A stretch of 6,095 bases of DNA from an uncultured Lactobacillus sp. (GCA_945281075.1 CALYQE010000111.1:1-6095), one strand, 5' to 3'; positions 1 through 5,923 are shown, numbered from the stretch's first letter. Made by a program: numbers and translations. Notes: generated from the sequence alone by a model not told the origin.

Positions 1-11
1 GAAAATCTTCT

Positions 12-383
12 TTAAAAAATTTTCACTTCTGTACCAACTTCAATCTGTGGGAATGACTTTTGCTCAACATATAATGATCCCGGTAACTCAGCTGTTTTTT
101 CACCTGTAAATTTAACTGCAATGTGACCTAAATTACGCAGATTAGTATCCACCTCGTTACCAACAGCAGTAATTTGATAATCGGTTTTTCCAATTTCTAA
201 TATCATGCCTTCTTTTATTTCACTATCAACATGATGATCGGCAATAATGAAACAAGAATCGCGCAATGCACTTGGAGCCAGTTCCCCAAAAAATATTAAC
301 ATATTAATGGATGCAAACTCTTGAGCATCCTTGCCTATTTCTTTTACTGTTGTTTTAAATACTGGCTTTTCAGCTAATACCAA
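12..383 (-). CDS. gutA: PTS sorbitol (glucitol) transporter subunit EIIA
   Basis: This 123-residue protein matches the glucitol/sorbitol-specific EIIA family (about 120 residues; SrlB in enterobacteria). It is a cytoplasmic phosphocarrier that takes phosphate from HPr and passes it to the EIIB domain of GutB. Family-like segments include INMLIFFGELAP (26-37), CFI (44-46), ITAVGNEVDTNLRNLGHIAVKF (71-92) and the PGSLYVE region near the C-terminus. Histidines are H50, H51 and H87. The phospho-histidine in enterobacterial EIIA follows the CFI segment, so H50 or H51 is the likely site here, displaced a few residues from the enterobacterial position as I recall it. The start is TTG, chosen because an AAAGGA sequence sits 8 bases upstream and no in-frame ATG fits. 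It is the last gene of the operon in the window. Its ribosome binding site overlaps the gutB stop codon, so translational coupling is likely. Family call is firm; the active residue is inferred. Confidence 0.93.
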   Translation of the reverse strand: MVLAEKPVFKTTVKEIGKDAQEFASINMLIFFGELAPSALRDSCFIIADHHVDSEIKEGMILEIGKTDYQITAVGNEVDTNLRNLGHIAVKFTGEKTAELPGSLYVEQKSFPQIEVGTEVKIF

Positions 384-390
384 TTTTTTA

Positions 391-398
391 TTCCTTTC
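391..398 (-). promoter_or_regulatory. Ribosome binding site deciding the TTG start of gutA
   Basis: On the minus strand this reads GAAAGGAA. Its AAAGGA core lies 8 bases before the TTG at 383-381. It overlaps the TAG stop of gutB (398-400), so ribosomes finishing gutB are placed to reinitiate on gutA. This supports TTG as the real start codon. Confidence 0.75.
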
Positions 399-1402
399 TA
401 TTTACCACTGTACAGGCCAAAACTTGCTAACCATGCAACGAATACACGTGGTACACCATTAATAAATCTCGAATATAATACTGAAGTTACACCAACTTCA
501 ACGGTTTCAGCATCAGCATCCATCAAGCCTAATCCAACTGGAATGAAATCACACCCATTTTGCGTGTTAATTGCAAATAAAGCCGGCAAAGCATATTGTG
601 CAGGTATATTGCCTTTACCAATTTCTACCCCAATTAGTGTACCAATAATTTGACCAATTACTCCGCCAGGTCCAAGAAGCGGTGATAAAAATGGTAGTGA
701 ACAAACAAAACCAAGAATCATCAGTCCCCAAACGTTCCCAGCTAATGGAGTCATTAACTTAGCGAACCATTTACCAATTCCTGAAGCATTAATGATACCA
801 ATTAATAGAGAAACAAATGCCATAAATGGCAAAATTGTTTTAATTACTGTATCAACTGATTTTTTGGCAGCCTGGTTAAATGTTGCAACAACTTTTCCTA
901 CACCAATACCAATTTTGGCCACCCAGCTTTCATTTTGTTGTTGAGTCAAAGTCTTACTGGTGTCAATTTTACTTTCAGAATGAATTTCTTTTATATCACT
1001 TACTGTTTCTGATTTTACAGAAGCTGCTTCCTCTGTTGAGGTAATTTCATCAACATCAACAGCAGATACATAGTTTTCAGGAGTAATAAATTCTGCTAAA
1101 GGGCCAGATTTTCCAGTAGGCAAAACATTGACTGTTTTTATTCCCTTTTTAGGATAGATGCCACACCTTAATGTGCCTCCACAATCAACTACGGCAACGG
1201 CAATTTCTTCATCCGGGATTGATGTCTTGAAGCCATCAACTGCCTTCATTCCTGTCAGTTTTATCATTTTATCAATAATTGCCGGGCGATTCCCACCAGT
1301 TACATATAAAATTGTATGCTTCTGTTCCGTGGGGGTAATAACTAGTGGGCCTCCCCAGCCGCCTGAACCGCGAACAATTTTTATACTATTCCATTTAGTC
1401 AT
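398..1402 (-). CDS. gutB: PTS sorbitol transporter subunit EIIBC (EIIB plus C-terminal half of the permease)
   Basis: The 334-residue length fits the SrlE/GutB family. The N-terminal EIIB domain (about 1-125) carries the Gly-rich RGSGGWGGP motif (11-19), YVTGGNRP (33-40) and [14 protein letters not shown] (71-84). C74 is the likely phospho-cysteine and C80 is a second conserved cysteine. An acidic, Ser/Thr-rich linker (about 112-158) joins it to a membrane part (about 160-334). Hydrophobic segments lie near 188-208, 224-246, 249-262 and 318-332, with a [15 protein letters not shown] loop (237-251) and a CDFIPVGLG motif (284-292). The protein phosphorylates incoming sorbitol to sorbitol 6-phosphate at the membrane, using phosphate from GutA, and forms the permease with GutC. 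ATG is preceded 8 bases upstream by GGAGGG. It lies 22 bases after gutC and 14 bases before gutA. It appears complete and intact. Confidence 0.96.
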   Translation of the reverse strand: MTKWNSIKIVRGSGGWGGPLVITPTEQKHTILYVTGGNRPAIIDKMIKLTGMKAVDGFKTSIPDEEIAVAVVDCGGTLRCGIYPKKGIKTVNVLPTGKSGPLAEFITPENYVSAVDVDEITSTEEAASVKSETVSDIKEIHSESKIDTSKTLTQQQNESWVAKIGIGVGKVVATFNQAAKKSVDTVIKTILPFMAFVSLLIGIINASGIGKWFAKLMTPLAGNVWGLMILGFVCSLPFLSPLLGPGGVIGQIIGTLIGVEIGKGNIPAQYALPALFAINTQNGCDFIPVGLGLMDADAETVEVGVTSVLYSRFINGVPRVFVAWLASFGLYSGK

Positions 1403-1424
1403 AACGTGTTCCCTCCGTTTTTTC

Positions 1425-1976
1425 TTAACCTAAAACGTTGGCTTCTTTAGATAACTCAATCCCAGTTGTTTTGCATACATAAGCAGTCGTATAATCTGTT
1501 ACCCATCCACCAATAAAGTTCATAACTAACCCTACAAGCATATATCTAACAGCTAGATCCATTGTATTTAAGCCTAGTTTTTGCACGCCTGCTGCAATTC
1601 CCATCCAAATAAAATATTCAGCTGGGTTAATGTGGGGAAACACTCCGTTACTTGTATGACAAAATTGAGCACACGATGCATAGTAACTAGGCTTATAATA
1701 CTCTGGCAAGAACTTACCCATGGTATGAGCTAAAGGATTACCTAACATAAATGCAGACACAAACGGCAATATCATATATCTCATAAAAGGATTTTTAGCC
1801 GAAGCTTGAGCAAATTTATTCATCTTCTTTTGTCCAATCATCGCTATTAAAGCATTCATGAACACCAGCATAATCAGCACTAATGGTACAATTGTAGCAA
1901 CCCAATTTGCGAACTGTTTGCCACCGGCCTGAAATAAGCCCATAAACCAGGTCGCGAAATTAATAATATTTTTCAT
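1425..1976 (-). CDS. gutC: PTS sorbitol transporter subunit EIIC (EIIC2, N-terminal half of the permease)
   Basis: This 183-residue integral membrane protein matches the SrlA/GutC family (about 180-187 residues). Glucitol PTS permeases are unusual in having the EIIC function split between two polypeptides; this is the first half and gutB carries the second. Hydrophobic segments are visible at about 26-48, 66-82, 120-134 and 144-160. The most characteristic stretch is residues 79-129, which includes [20 protein letters not shown] (79-98), then CHTSNG (106-111) and [17 protein letters not shown] (114-130). The amphipathic N-terminus (1-20) is usual for PTS permeases. The ATG overlaps the gutM TGA stop as ATGA, and an AGGAGG site 8 bases upstream lies inside the end of gutM, so the two are likely translationally coupled. 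No frame disruption is seen. Confidence 0.95.
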   Translation of the reverse strand: MKNIINFATWFMGLFQAGGKQFANWVATIVPLVLIMLVFMNALIAMIGQKKMNKFAQASAKNPFMRYMILPFVSAFMLGNPLAHTMGKFLPEYYKPSYYASCAQFCHTSNGVFPHINPAEYFIWMGIAAGVQKLGLNTMDLAVRYMLVGLVMNFIGGWVTDYTTAYVCKTTGIELSKEANVLG

Positions 1977-2470
1977 AGTTCTATCCTCCTCTTTACTTCA
2001 GAAAATTTACTTACTAATTGATTTTTCCACAAACTAAATACTGGTAAGGAAAGAAAATTAGTACTTGTATCCAAATCTTCACGACTCATTTTTCCAGTTT
2101 TAAAATTAATAAAATTGCGATAAGCATTTAAAATACATTCGCACGTTAGTTTGTTAAATTTACTTAATTCATCATAATCGCTTGCCAACAATGGTAAGGA
2201 TTTCCCCTCAATTGAAGCTAGCTTTTTAAATCTCGCAAAAATAGTAACTCCCGTCATTATTTCAGCGTGAGTAATATTTGCCTGGGCGTCAATATTAAGT
2301 AAGAGAAGCGTGCCAGCTCTAAATTTCTTTGGATTCTTCCCAATTAAAACCTTTCCTTTTTTGCACATTTTGCGAAAAACTTTAACAAAGTTTCTTACCT
2401 GTAAAAAGCCCAAAACACTTTGAAGAAGGAATACACTGCCTAGTAAAATTGACATATATACAATGTTCAT
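1973..2470 (-). CDS. gutM: GutM-family sorbitol operon activator, membrane-anchored
   Basis: This 165-residue protein matches the GutM family (glucitol operon activator), which in enterobacteria and in L. casei is needed for full expression of the sorbitol operon. An N-terminal hydrophobic helix (about 4-24) is followed by a basic segment rich in Lys and Arg (26-51) and the signature GKNPKKFRAGTLLLLNID (44-61), then a soluble C-terminal part (about 75-165). No helix-turn-helix is recognisable, so direct DNA binding is not supported; a membrane-tethered partner for GutR or the permease is a reasonable inference. It is longer than the enterobacterial GutM (about 119 residues), mainly at the C-terminus. 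The ATG is 1 base after the gutR stop, with AGAAGGGG 6 bases upstream inside gutR. Its stop overlaps the gutC start. The family call is strong; the mechanism is not known from sequence. Confidence 0.9.
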   Translation of the reverse strand: MNIVYMSILLGSVFLLQSVLGFLQVRNFVKVFRKMCKKGKVLIGKNPKKFRAGTLLLLNIDAQANITHAEIMTGVTIFARFKKLASIEGKSLPLLASDYDELSKFNKLTCECILNAYRNFINFKTGKMSREDLDTSTNFLSLPVFSLWKNQLVSKFSEVKRRIEL

Positions 2471-2471
2471 C

Positions 2472-4307
2472 TTAAACCCCTTCTATTATTTGAATAAGTT
2501 CTTTAGAATTGTCATAATTAACAAAATTGTTGTATAAAATTTCATTTCTGGAGATTAAACCAATAAAATCGTACAGTCGCGAAGTCGCATCTATCAACTC
2601 ATTATTCAAATTTTCTGGGATGCCAATCAGGAAGACCAGCTTTAGTTCTTTCTTTTTGAATAAAATTTTGTTATCAATAATCCCTACACTAACTAAGATT
2701 CTTTCTTTGGATGAATTATCGATTGCATGCGGAATAGCAATACCATTTGAAAAAATATTATTAGTAACTTTCTCCCTTTTTTCCCAATTTTGTTTGAAAT
2801 CTGTAGTTAACTGATTATTTTTAATTTGGTGATCAATTATCTTGTTAACAGCATCATAATAACTGGTAGGTTGAAGATGCTCGACTGATAAAATGATTTT
2901 CTCTTGCTTGATTAGTTGCTCAATAACTGAAATTTGCATCACTATCGATAGTGCTTCGGGTCTAATTGCAGTTCCCACATTGACAACTTGAATGTTTTCA
3001 ATCTCTACCGGTTTATCGACAAATACCAATAAAAATTTATCATGCTGCTCTTTAAAGTCGGCTACACTAGAAAACGAAACAGTGACTAAATCTTCAAAAA
3101 CATTACTTAATTTTTTCTCAATGAACTCTTTTACAGAGCTTCTGATTGAACCAACAAAAGCTATCTTTACCTGCTCTGTTGTATCTTTAGAAAGTTCCTC
3201 TAAAAACATTTCAAAATAAATCACATAATAATTTATTTCTTGCTTAGAAATGACAACTTCGTATTTAGAATTAATTTCATGTGCTAAAGCTAAACTTAAT
3301 TCCAAAGAAATTGGATAGTTATCAGAAATATTTCGTGGCAGAACTTCACCAATTTCGGTATATAGTAATGTTCGATTGATTGAAAATAGCATATGCCATT
3401 TGACCCTGTTATATAAGGTCTCGATTTTTATACCATATTTTAATAATTGCGTTTTTAATGGAACAAAAAACAAATCATAATTTTTCCTGAGCACTAGCTC
3501 TATTTTTTTAGAATCCAAATATTCATTTTTATACAAATCTAAAGGAGAGAAAATAAAACTAATATCTGTTTTGGTCAGCAGCTTTATTTTCTCCTGCAAG
3601 TAACTGATCAAGTCATTAATGGAATTATTTCTAACCCAAGTCGCTTCATAATATTCTGGCAAATAATCTAATTCAAGACCATAATCTTTAAAAACTTTAA
3701 GTGATAATATATTGTTGGAAATTTGATGATATGCTTGCTTAGATAAGTTTAAATTTTTTAATTTGACAGAAATTTTTGAAGTGAAGTTTAACCAGTCTGG
3801 TCTAGATATATGATCGATAACAAAACTTCTCAAGACACATATTTCATCAAAACTGGTTTGAAAACTAATCTTTATTCCCTTTCCAGCTTTAGAAACAATT
3901 TGACCTTTATATTGACTTATGTCTTTTTTAATATTGCTAAGATCTTTATTGACAACTTTTCTACTAACAGTCAATTTATCAGCAATTTCATCAATAGGCA
4001 TGTAATCAGCGCTTTTGATGAGCATATTTATAATCGATGCTTCTCTTTTTATTGGATCGTTTAGATCTAATTCTCCCTTTAAAAATCTAGTTTCTAAGTT
4101 TAGAAATTCTGGATAATTATTTATTGCTAAATAAAATCTTTTTGTTCCCGAGGAAATGTGAGCTGTATTACCCAAAGCCTTATTTAAATCAGATATCCTT
4201 TTATCAACTGTTCTAAAAGAAATATTATTATAAACTGCAATTTCTTGTTTTGTTATTGAGCCATTTTCAACGAACATTTTTAAAAGCTTAAATAAAGAAC
4301 TATCCAT
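2472..4307 (-). CDS. gutR: PRD-domain transcriptional activator of the sorbitol operon
   Basis: This 611-residue protein has the layout of a LicR/MtlR-type PTS-controlled activator. Two N-terminal winged-helix segments lie at about 12-60 (SITKQEIAVYNNISFRTVDK) and 88-147 (IDEIADKLTVSRKVVNKDL). Two PRD modules follow at about 165-265 and 275-375. PRD2 has the expected histidines H305 (VKWHMLFSINRT) and H343 (LALAHEINSKYE). An EIIB(Gat)-like module (about 378-465) begins KIAFVGSIRSS and lacks the phosphorylatable cysteine found in many relatives. A mannitol-type EIIA module (about 475-611) carries GIAIPHAID with H527. In the family, phosphorylation by HPr and EII components of PRD and EII-like histidines sets activity according to sugar supply. 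Start ATG has an AGAGG site inside the 12-base gap after gutF. Position second in the operon implies autoregulation. Named gutR from context; domain borders are by eye. Confidence 0.92.
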   Translation of the reverse strand: MDSSLFKLLKMFVENGSITKQEIAVYNNISFRTVDKRISDLNKALGNTAHISSGTKRFYLAINNYPEFLNLETRFLKGELDLNDPIKREASIINMLIKSADYMPIDEIADKLTVSRKVVNKDLSNIKKDISQYKGQIVSKAGKGIKISFQTSFDEICVLRSFVIDHISRPDWLNFTSKISVKLKNLNLSKQAYHQISNNILSLKVFKDYGLELDYLPEYYEATWVRNNSINDLISYLQEKIKLLTKTDISFIFSPLDLYKNEYLDSKKIELVLRKNYDLFFVPLKTQLLKYGIKIETLYNRVKWHMLFSINRTLLYTEIGEVLPRNISDNYPISLELSLALAHEINSKYEVVISKQEINYYVIYFEMFLEELSKDTTEQVKIAFVGSIRSSVKEFIEKKLSNVFEDLVTVSFSSVADFKEQHDKFLLVFVDKPVEIENIQVVNVGTAIRPEALSIVMQISVIEQLIKQEKIILSVEHLQPTSYYDAVNKIIDHQIKNNQLTTDFKQNWEKREKVTNNIFSNGIAIPHAIDNSSKERILVSVGIIDNKILFKKKELKLVFLIGIPENLNNELIDATSRLYDFIGLISRNEILYNNFVNYDNSKELIQIIEGV

Positions 4308-4319
4308 CTATTTCCTCTC

Positions 4320-5120
4320 TTAACCTCTAGACTTACCTCCTGCCACGTTAATTGTTACTCCTGTTATGTAGCTTGATCTATCAGAAAGAAGGTAAGCAAC
4401 TAAATCAGCAACTTCGTATAAATGTCCACTACGCCCCATCGGAGTAGTTGTAGTGCTCTTGTAACCTTCACGAAGTTGGTCAACAGTAATATTTCGCGTG
4501 TAAGCCAAAGCGCTTTCATATGTAGGAGTTCTCAGTCCGGTTGCTTCCATAATTCCTGGGGCAACGCCAACCACTCTAACGTTGAATTTTCCCAATTCTT
4601 TTGCCCATGAACGCGTAAAGCCATTAATGGCTCCTTTGGTTGCAGAATAAATGCTTTGTCCCTGGGAACCCTCTAGTCCAGCCTCTGATGACATATTTAC
4701 AATTACTCCGCACTTTTGACTCGTTAAATATCGGCCGACAGCTTGGGACATCAACATTACGCTCTTAACATTGATATTAAACATTTTTGTCCAATCAGCT
4801 TCGGTCATCTCATATTGACTCTCAGGTTTTTCAGTATCAACTAAAAGCCTAGGCAAATTAATGCCCGCATTATTAACAACGCCATCAATGTGTCCATACT
4901 TATCAATTGTGTTTTTAACAGTTTCTTGAACATTTTCCTTACTAGTTACATCAGTGTGGTAGTAAGTGATATTTTCATTAGTTTCTTTTGGCTCATTCAA
5001 ATCGGCAACAACCACTTTAGCTCCGGTATCAGCCAGTTCTTTAACAATTGCAGCTCCGATGCCTGATGAACCTCCAGTCACAATGTATACTCTATTCTTG
5101 ATATTTAACCAATCACTCAT
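4320..5120 (-). CDS. gutF: Sorbitol-6-phosphate 2-dehydrogenase (short-chain dehydrogenase)
   Basis: This 266-residue classical short-chain dehydrogenase oxidises sorbitol 6-phosphate to fructose 6-phosphate with NAD+ in the cytoplasm. Visible motifs are the cofactor loop TGGSSGIG (15-22), D40 at the end of the second strand (VVVADLNE), which favours NAD(H) over NADP(H), NNAG (83-86), catalytic N117, S145 (NMSSEAG), Y158 and K162 (YSATK), and the PG motif at 188-189. Length and the C-terminal GVTINVAGG are typical. Substrate assignment rests on its place as first gene of a sorbitol PTS operon, matching the L. casei gene called gutF. The ATG has GAAAGGA about 8 bases upstream. The promoter and cre-like site lie immediately upstream. 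Sister enzymes acting on other sugar alcohols look similar, so the fold is certain and the substrate is inferred from context. Confidence 0.94.
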   Translation of the reverse strand: MSDWLNIKNRVYIVTGGSSGIGAAIVKELADTGAKVVVADLNEPKETNENITYYHTDVTSKENVQETVKNTIDKYGHIDGVVNNAGINLPRLLVDTEKPESQYEMTEADWTKMFNINVKSVMLMSQAVGRYLTSQKCGVIVNMSSEAGLEGSQGQSIYSATKGAINGFTRSWAKELGKFNVRVVGVAPGIMEATGLRTPTYESALAYTRNITVDQLREGYKSTTTTPMGRSGHLYEVADLVAYLLSDRSSYITGVTINVAGGKSRG

Positions 5121-5128
5121 TTTTATTA

Positions 5129-5135
5129 TCCTTTC
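5129..5135 (-). promoter_or_regulatory. Ribosome binding site of gutF
   Basis: Minus-strand GAAAGGA lies 8 bases before the gutF ATG (5120-5118). It supports this start codon and sits in a predicted leader of about 30 bases. Confidence 0.75.
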
Positions 5136-5156
5136 TATTTATTTACTACACCAGAC

Positions 5157-5185
5157 ATTATAGTGAAAACGTTTGCAGTGTTTAA
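5157..5185 (-). promoter_or_regulatory. Predicted promoter of the gut operon
   Basis: On the minus strand a perfect TATAAT occupies 5162-5157. At a 16-17 base spacing the -35 region reads TAAACA or TTAAAC, a poor match to TTGACA. Such a weak -35 fits a promoter that needs an activator, here presumably GutR. The predicted transcript start is near 5150, giving a leader of about 30 bases before gutF. Transcription start has not been seen directly; this is motif-based. Confidence 0.65.
5164..5177. promoter_or_regulatory. cre site (CcpA operator) in the gut promoter
   Basis: TGAAAACGTTTGCA matches the catabolite-responsive element consensus TGWAANCGNTNWCA except at one position (G near the 3' end), with the central CG intact. 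It fills nearly all of the spacer between the -35 and -10 elements and ends one base from the TATAAT. CcpA bound here would block RNA polymerase, so glucose repression of sorbitol use is the expected outcome, as known for many sugar operons of lactobacilli. Confidence 0.8.
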
Positions 5186-5243
5186 TATCTAGTTTTTCAT
5201 CATAAATTGCAATAAAGGGTATTAACTTTTAAAAAAATGAGTC

Positions 5244-5260
5244 TACTAAAAACGCTAGTA
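5244..5260. repeat. Short inverted repeat upstream of the gut promoter
   Basis: TACTA and TAGTA flank a 7-base spacer (AAAACGC). On the minus strand the repeat is followed six bases later by a run of seven T. The 5-bp AT-rich stem is weak for a terminator. It lies about 80 bases upstream of the operon -10 and could instead be part of a regulator site. Nothing in the sequence decides between these. Confidence 0.3.
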
Positions 5261-5276
5261 AAAATTTGCCAAGCAG

Positions 5277-5282
5277 ATTATA
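5277..5282 (-). promoter_or_regulatory. Possible second -10 element pointing toward gutF
   Basis: A perfect TATAAT on the minus strand lies 157 bases upstream of the gutF ATG. The best upstream match to a -35, TTGCTT, is at a spacing of 19, which is long. In AT-rich DNA such hexamers arise by chance. If used, it would give a leader of about 150 bases running through the main promoter. Confidence 0.25.
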
Positions 5283-5320
5283 CATGAATTCAACCTTAAT
5301 TAAGCAAAAAGATAAAACTA

Positions 5321-5332
5321 TCACATCTGTGA
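5321..5332. repeat. Perfect palindromic repeat, candidate operator
   Basis: TCACA-TC-TGTGA is a perfect 5-bp inverted repeat with a 2-base centre. It is followed by two CTTTGC copies 14 bases apart (5336-5341 and 5350-5355), the first reading back as GCAAA against TTTGC. TGTGA/TCACA half-sites are a general operator shape. Its placement upstream of the gut promoter makes it a candidate for GutR or another regulator, but no assignment is proven. Confidence 0.35.
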
Positions 5333-5363
5333 AAGCTTTGCAAAACAAACTTTGCTCAAAAGA

Positions 5364-5383
5364 GATACTTATTAGCAAGTATC
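5364..5383 (-). terminator. Hairpin just after the small ORF, possible weak terminator
   Basis: GATACTT and AAGTATC form a perfect 7-bp stem around a 6-base loop. On the minus strand the stem begins two bases after the TAA stop of the small ORF at 5386-5520 and is followed by a short T-rich stretch (TCTCTTTTG). The stem has only two G-C pairs and the T-run is broken, so termination would be inefficient. It could also be a protein-binding palindrome. Confidence 0.35.
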
Positions 5384-5385
5384 CG

Positions 5386-5520
5386 TTAATACTCGAAGAA
5401 ATTCTTTAATGATTTAATGTTTGAATACCTGGCACTTAATTCAGAAATAATGTATTGCGTAATACAAAAAGCTAATATTAGTTCTCCGAAAACCATGAGA
5501 AATAAGTAAATTTTAGTCAT
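5386..5520 (-). CDS. Candidate small membrane peptide (44 residues)
   Basis: An open frame of 44 codons starts with ATG at 5520-5518; an in-frame ATG four codons upstream (5532-5530) would give 48 residues. The peptide has a polar start (MTKIY), one hydrophobic helix of about 20 residues (LFLMVFGELILAFCITQYII) and a basic, soluble tail (SELSARYSNIKSLKNFFEY). GAAAGGA abuts the inner ATG, too close for normal use, and the outer ATG has only a weak AGG about 10 bases upstream, so the start is uncertain. A hairpin follows the stop. I do not recognise a family. The single-helix plus charged tail layout is shared by many small bacterial membrane proteins, but chance in AT-rich DNA is possible because such codons give hydrophobic residues. 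No function is assigned. Confidence 0.35.
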   Translation of the reverse strand: MTKIYLFLMVFGELILAFCITQYIISELSARYSNIKSLKNFFEY

Positions 5521-5532
5521 CCTTTCAAACAT

Positions 5533-5832
5533 TATGTGGGCCTAATCTGATGCAAATTATTAATTGTTTCTTTGAAAATCTATCGCCAATTACATTCTAT
5601 ATTTATAAAAAGCAAGAATAATCATTTAAAGAGCTAAATTCTAAAAACTAAAGCCAGTTTTCAATGTTTAAAAAACTTTATATATCTATGTTTCAATCTT
5701 AATTGAAACTGACTTTGACTATGGCAATATGAGTGATTGGATTTATAAAATTAAAAATCAATTATTTTTTACTATTGTCCTTAGGCTTTAAAAAAGTTCT
5801 TTTCTCTTTTAAACCATAAATTTCTAAATAAA
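5533..5832. other. AT-rich intergenic stretch without a convincing gene
   Basis: Both strands are broken by frequent stop codons and no frame has a ribosome binding site with a credible start. The stretch holds an 8-bp perfect hairpin (5690-5709), an upstream partial partner for its right arm (5650-5665), and a loose AT-rich inverted repeat with GG and CC ends near 5784-5815. No tRNA, rRNA or insertion sequence is seen. Confidence 0.6.
5690..5709. repeat. Perfect 8-bp inverted repeat with 4-base loop
   Basis: GTTTCAAT, loop CTTA, then ATTGAAAC. The right arm, extended to 5716, can also pair with 5650-5665 (AAAGCCAGTTTTCAAT) with one mismatch and one bulge, so two alternative stems share one arm. 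No T-run follows on either strand, which argues against a plain intrinsic terminator. Confidence 0.55.
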
Positions 5833-5870
5833 GACCATTGATGACAAATTCTCGACCACTTCGTGCAGAA
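5833..5870 (+). promoter_or_regulatory. Candidate LytTR binding site (direct repeat, 21-bp period)
   Basis: Two copies begin with GACCA at 5833 and 5854, 21 bases apart, or two helical turns. They continue as GACCATTGATGACAAA and GACCACTTCGTGCAGA, with 9 of 16 positions equal without gaps. LytTR regulators bind as dimers to imperfect direct repeats spaced about 21-22 bases, usually just upstream of a weak -35. The repeat ends a few bases before the expected -35 of the downstream LytTR gene, so autoregulation is the natural inference. Confidence 0.5.
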
Positions 5871-5872
5871 AG

Positions 5873-5901
5873 AGAAAAAGGATAAATTTATCGACTATAA
5901 T
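5873..5901 (+). promoter_or_regulatory. Predicted promoter of the LytTR gene
   Basis: TATAAT lies at 5896-5901. The hexamer 17 bases upstream (AGAAAA) does not resemble TTGACA, as expected for an activator-dependent promoter. The predicted start near 5908 leaves a very short leader, with the Shine-Dalgarno sequence almost at the 5' end of the RNA. Confidence 0.5.
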
Positions 5902-5908
5902 TAACGAC

Positions 5909-5916
5909 AAAGGAGG
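5909..5916 (+). promoter_or_regulatory. Strong ribosome binding site of the LytTR gene
   Basis: AAAGGAGG lies 7 bases before the ATG at 5924, near-perfect complementarity to the 16S rRNA end. It fixes the start codon. Confidence 0.85.
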
Positions 5917-5923
5917 CAAAGAG

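Noticed and set aside
1..24. Inverted repeat GAAAAT...ATTTTC around the gutA stop, considered as an operon terminator.
   Set aside because: The stem is nearly all A-T, the loop is 12 bases, the repeat includes the stop codon and no T-run can be seen because the window ends. The real terminator is probably to the left.
1158..1433. A 91-codon open frame on the plus strand antisense to the start of gutB.
   Set aside because: It lies entirely opposite well-supported gutB coding sequence and the gap before it, with no family resemblance; an antisense shadow.
2527..4064. Several 75-95 codon plus-strand frames opposite gutR.
   Set aside because: gutR is intact with recognisable domains over its whole length; these frames have no ribosome binding sites or recognisable domains.
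4422..5163. Short plus-strand frames opposite gutF and its promoter.
   Set aside because: They overlap conserved dehydrogenase motifs and the gut promoter in antisense and show no coding features of their own.
5284..5409. Plus-strand frame of 41 codons (MNSTLIKQKDKTITSV and onward) opposite the end of the small minus-strand ORF.
   Set aside because: No Shine-Dalgarno sequence precedes its ATG, it crosses the palindrome and hairpin, and the composition is what AT-rich noncoding DNA gives.
5784..5815. AT-rich inverted repeat with GG and CC ends, considered as a terminator upstream of the LytTR gene.
   Set aside because: The stem needs a bulge and consists almost only of A-T pairs around a 13-base loop; it is not followed by a T-run.
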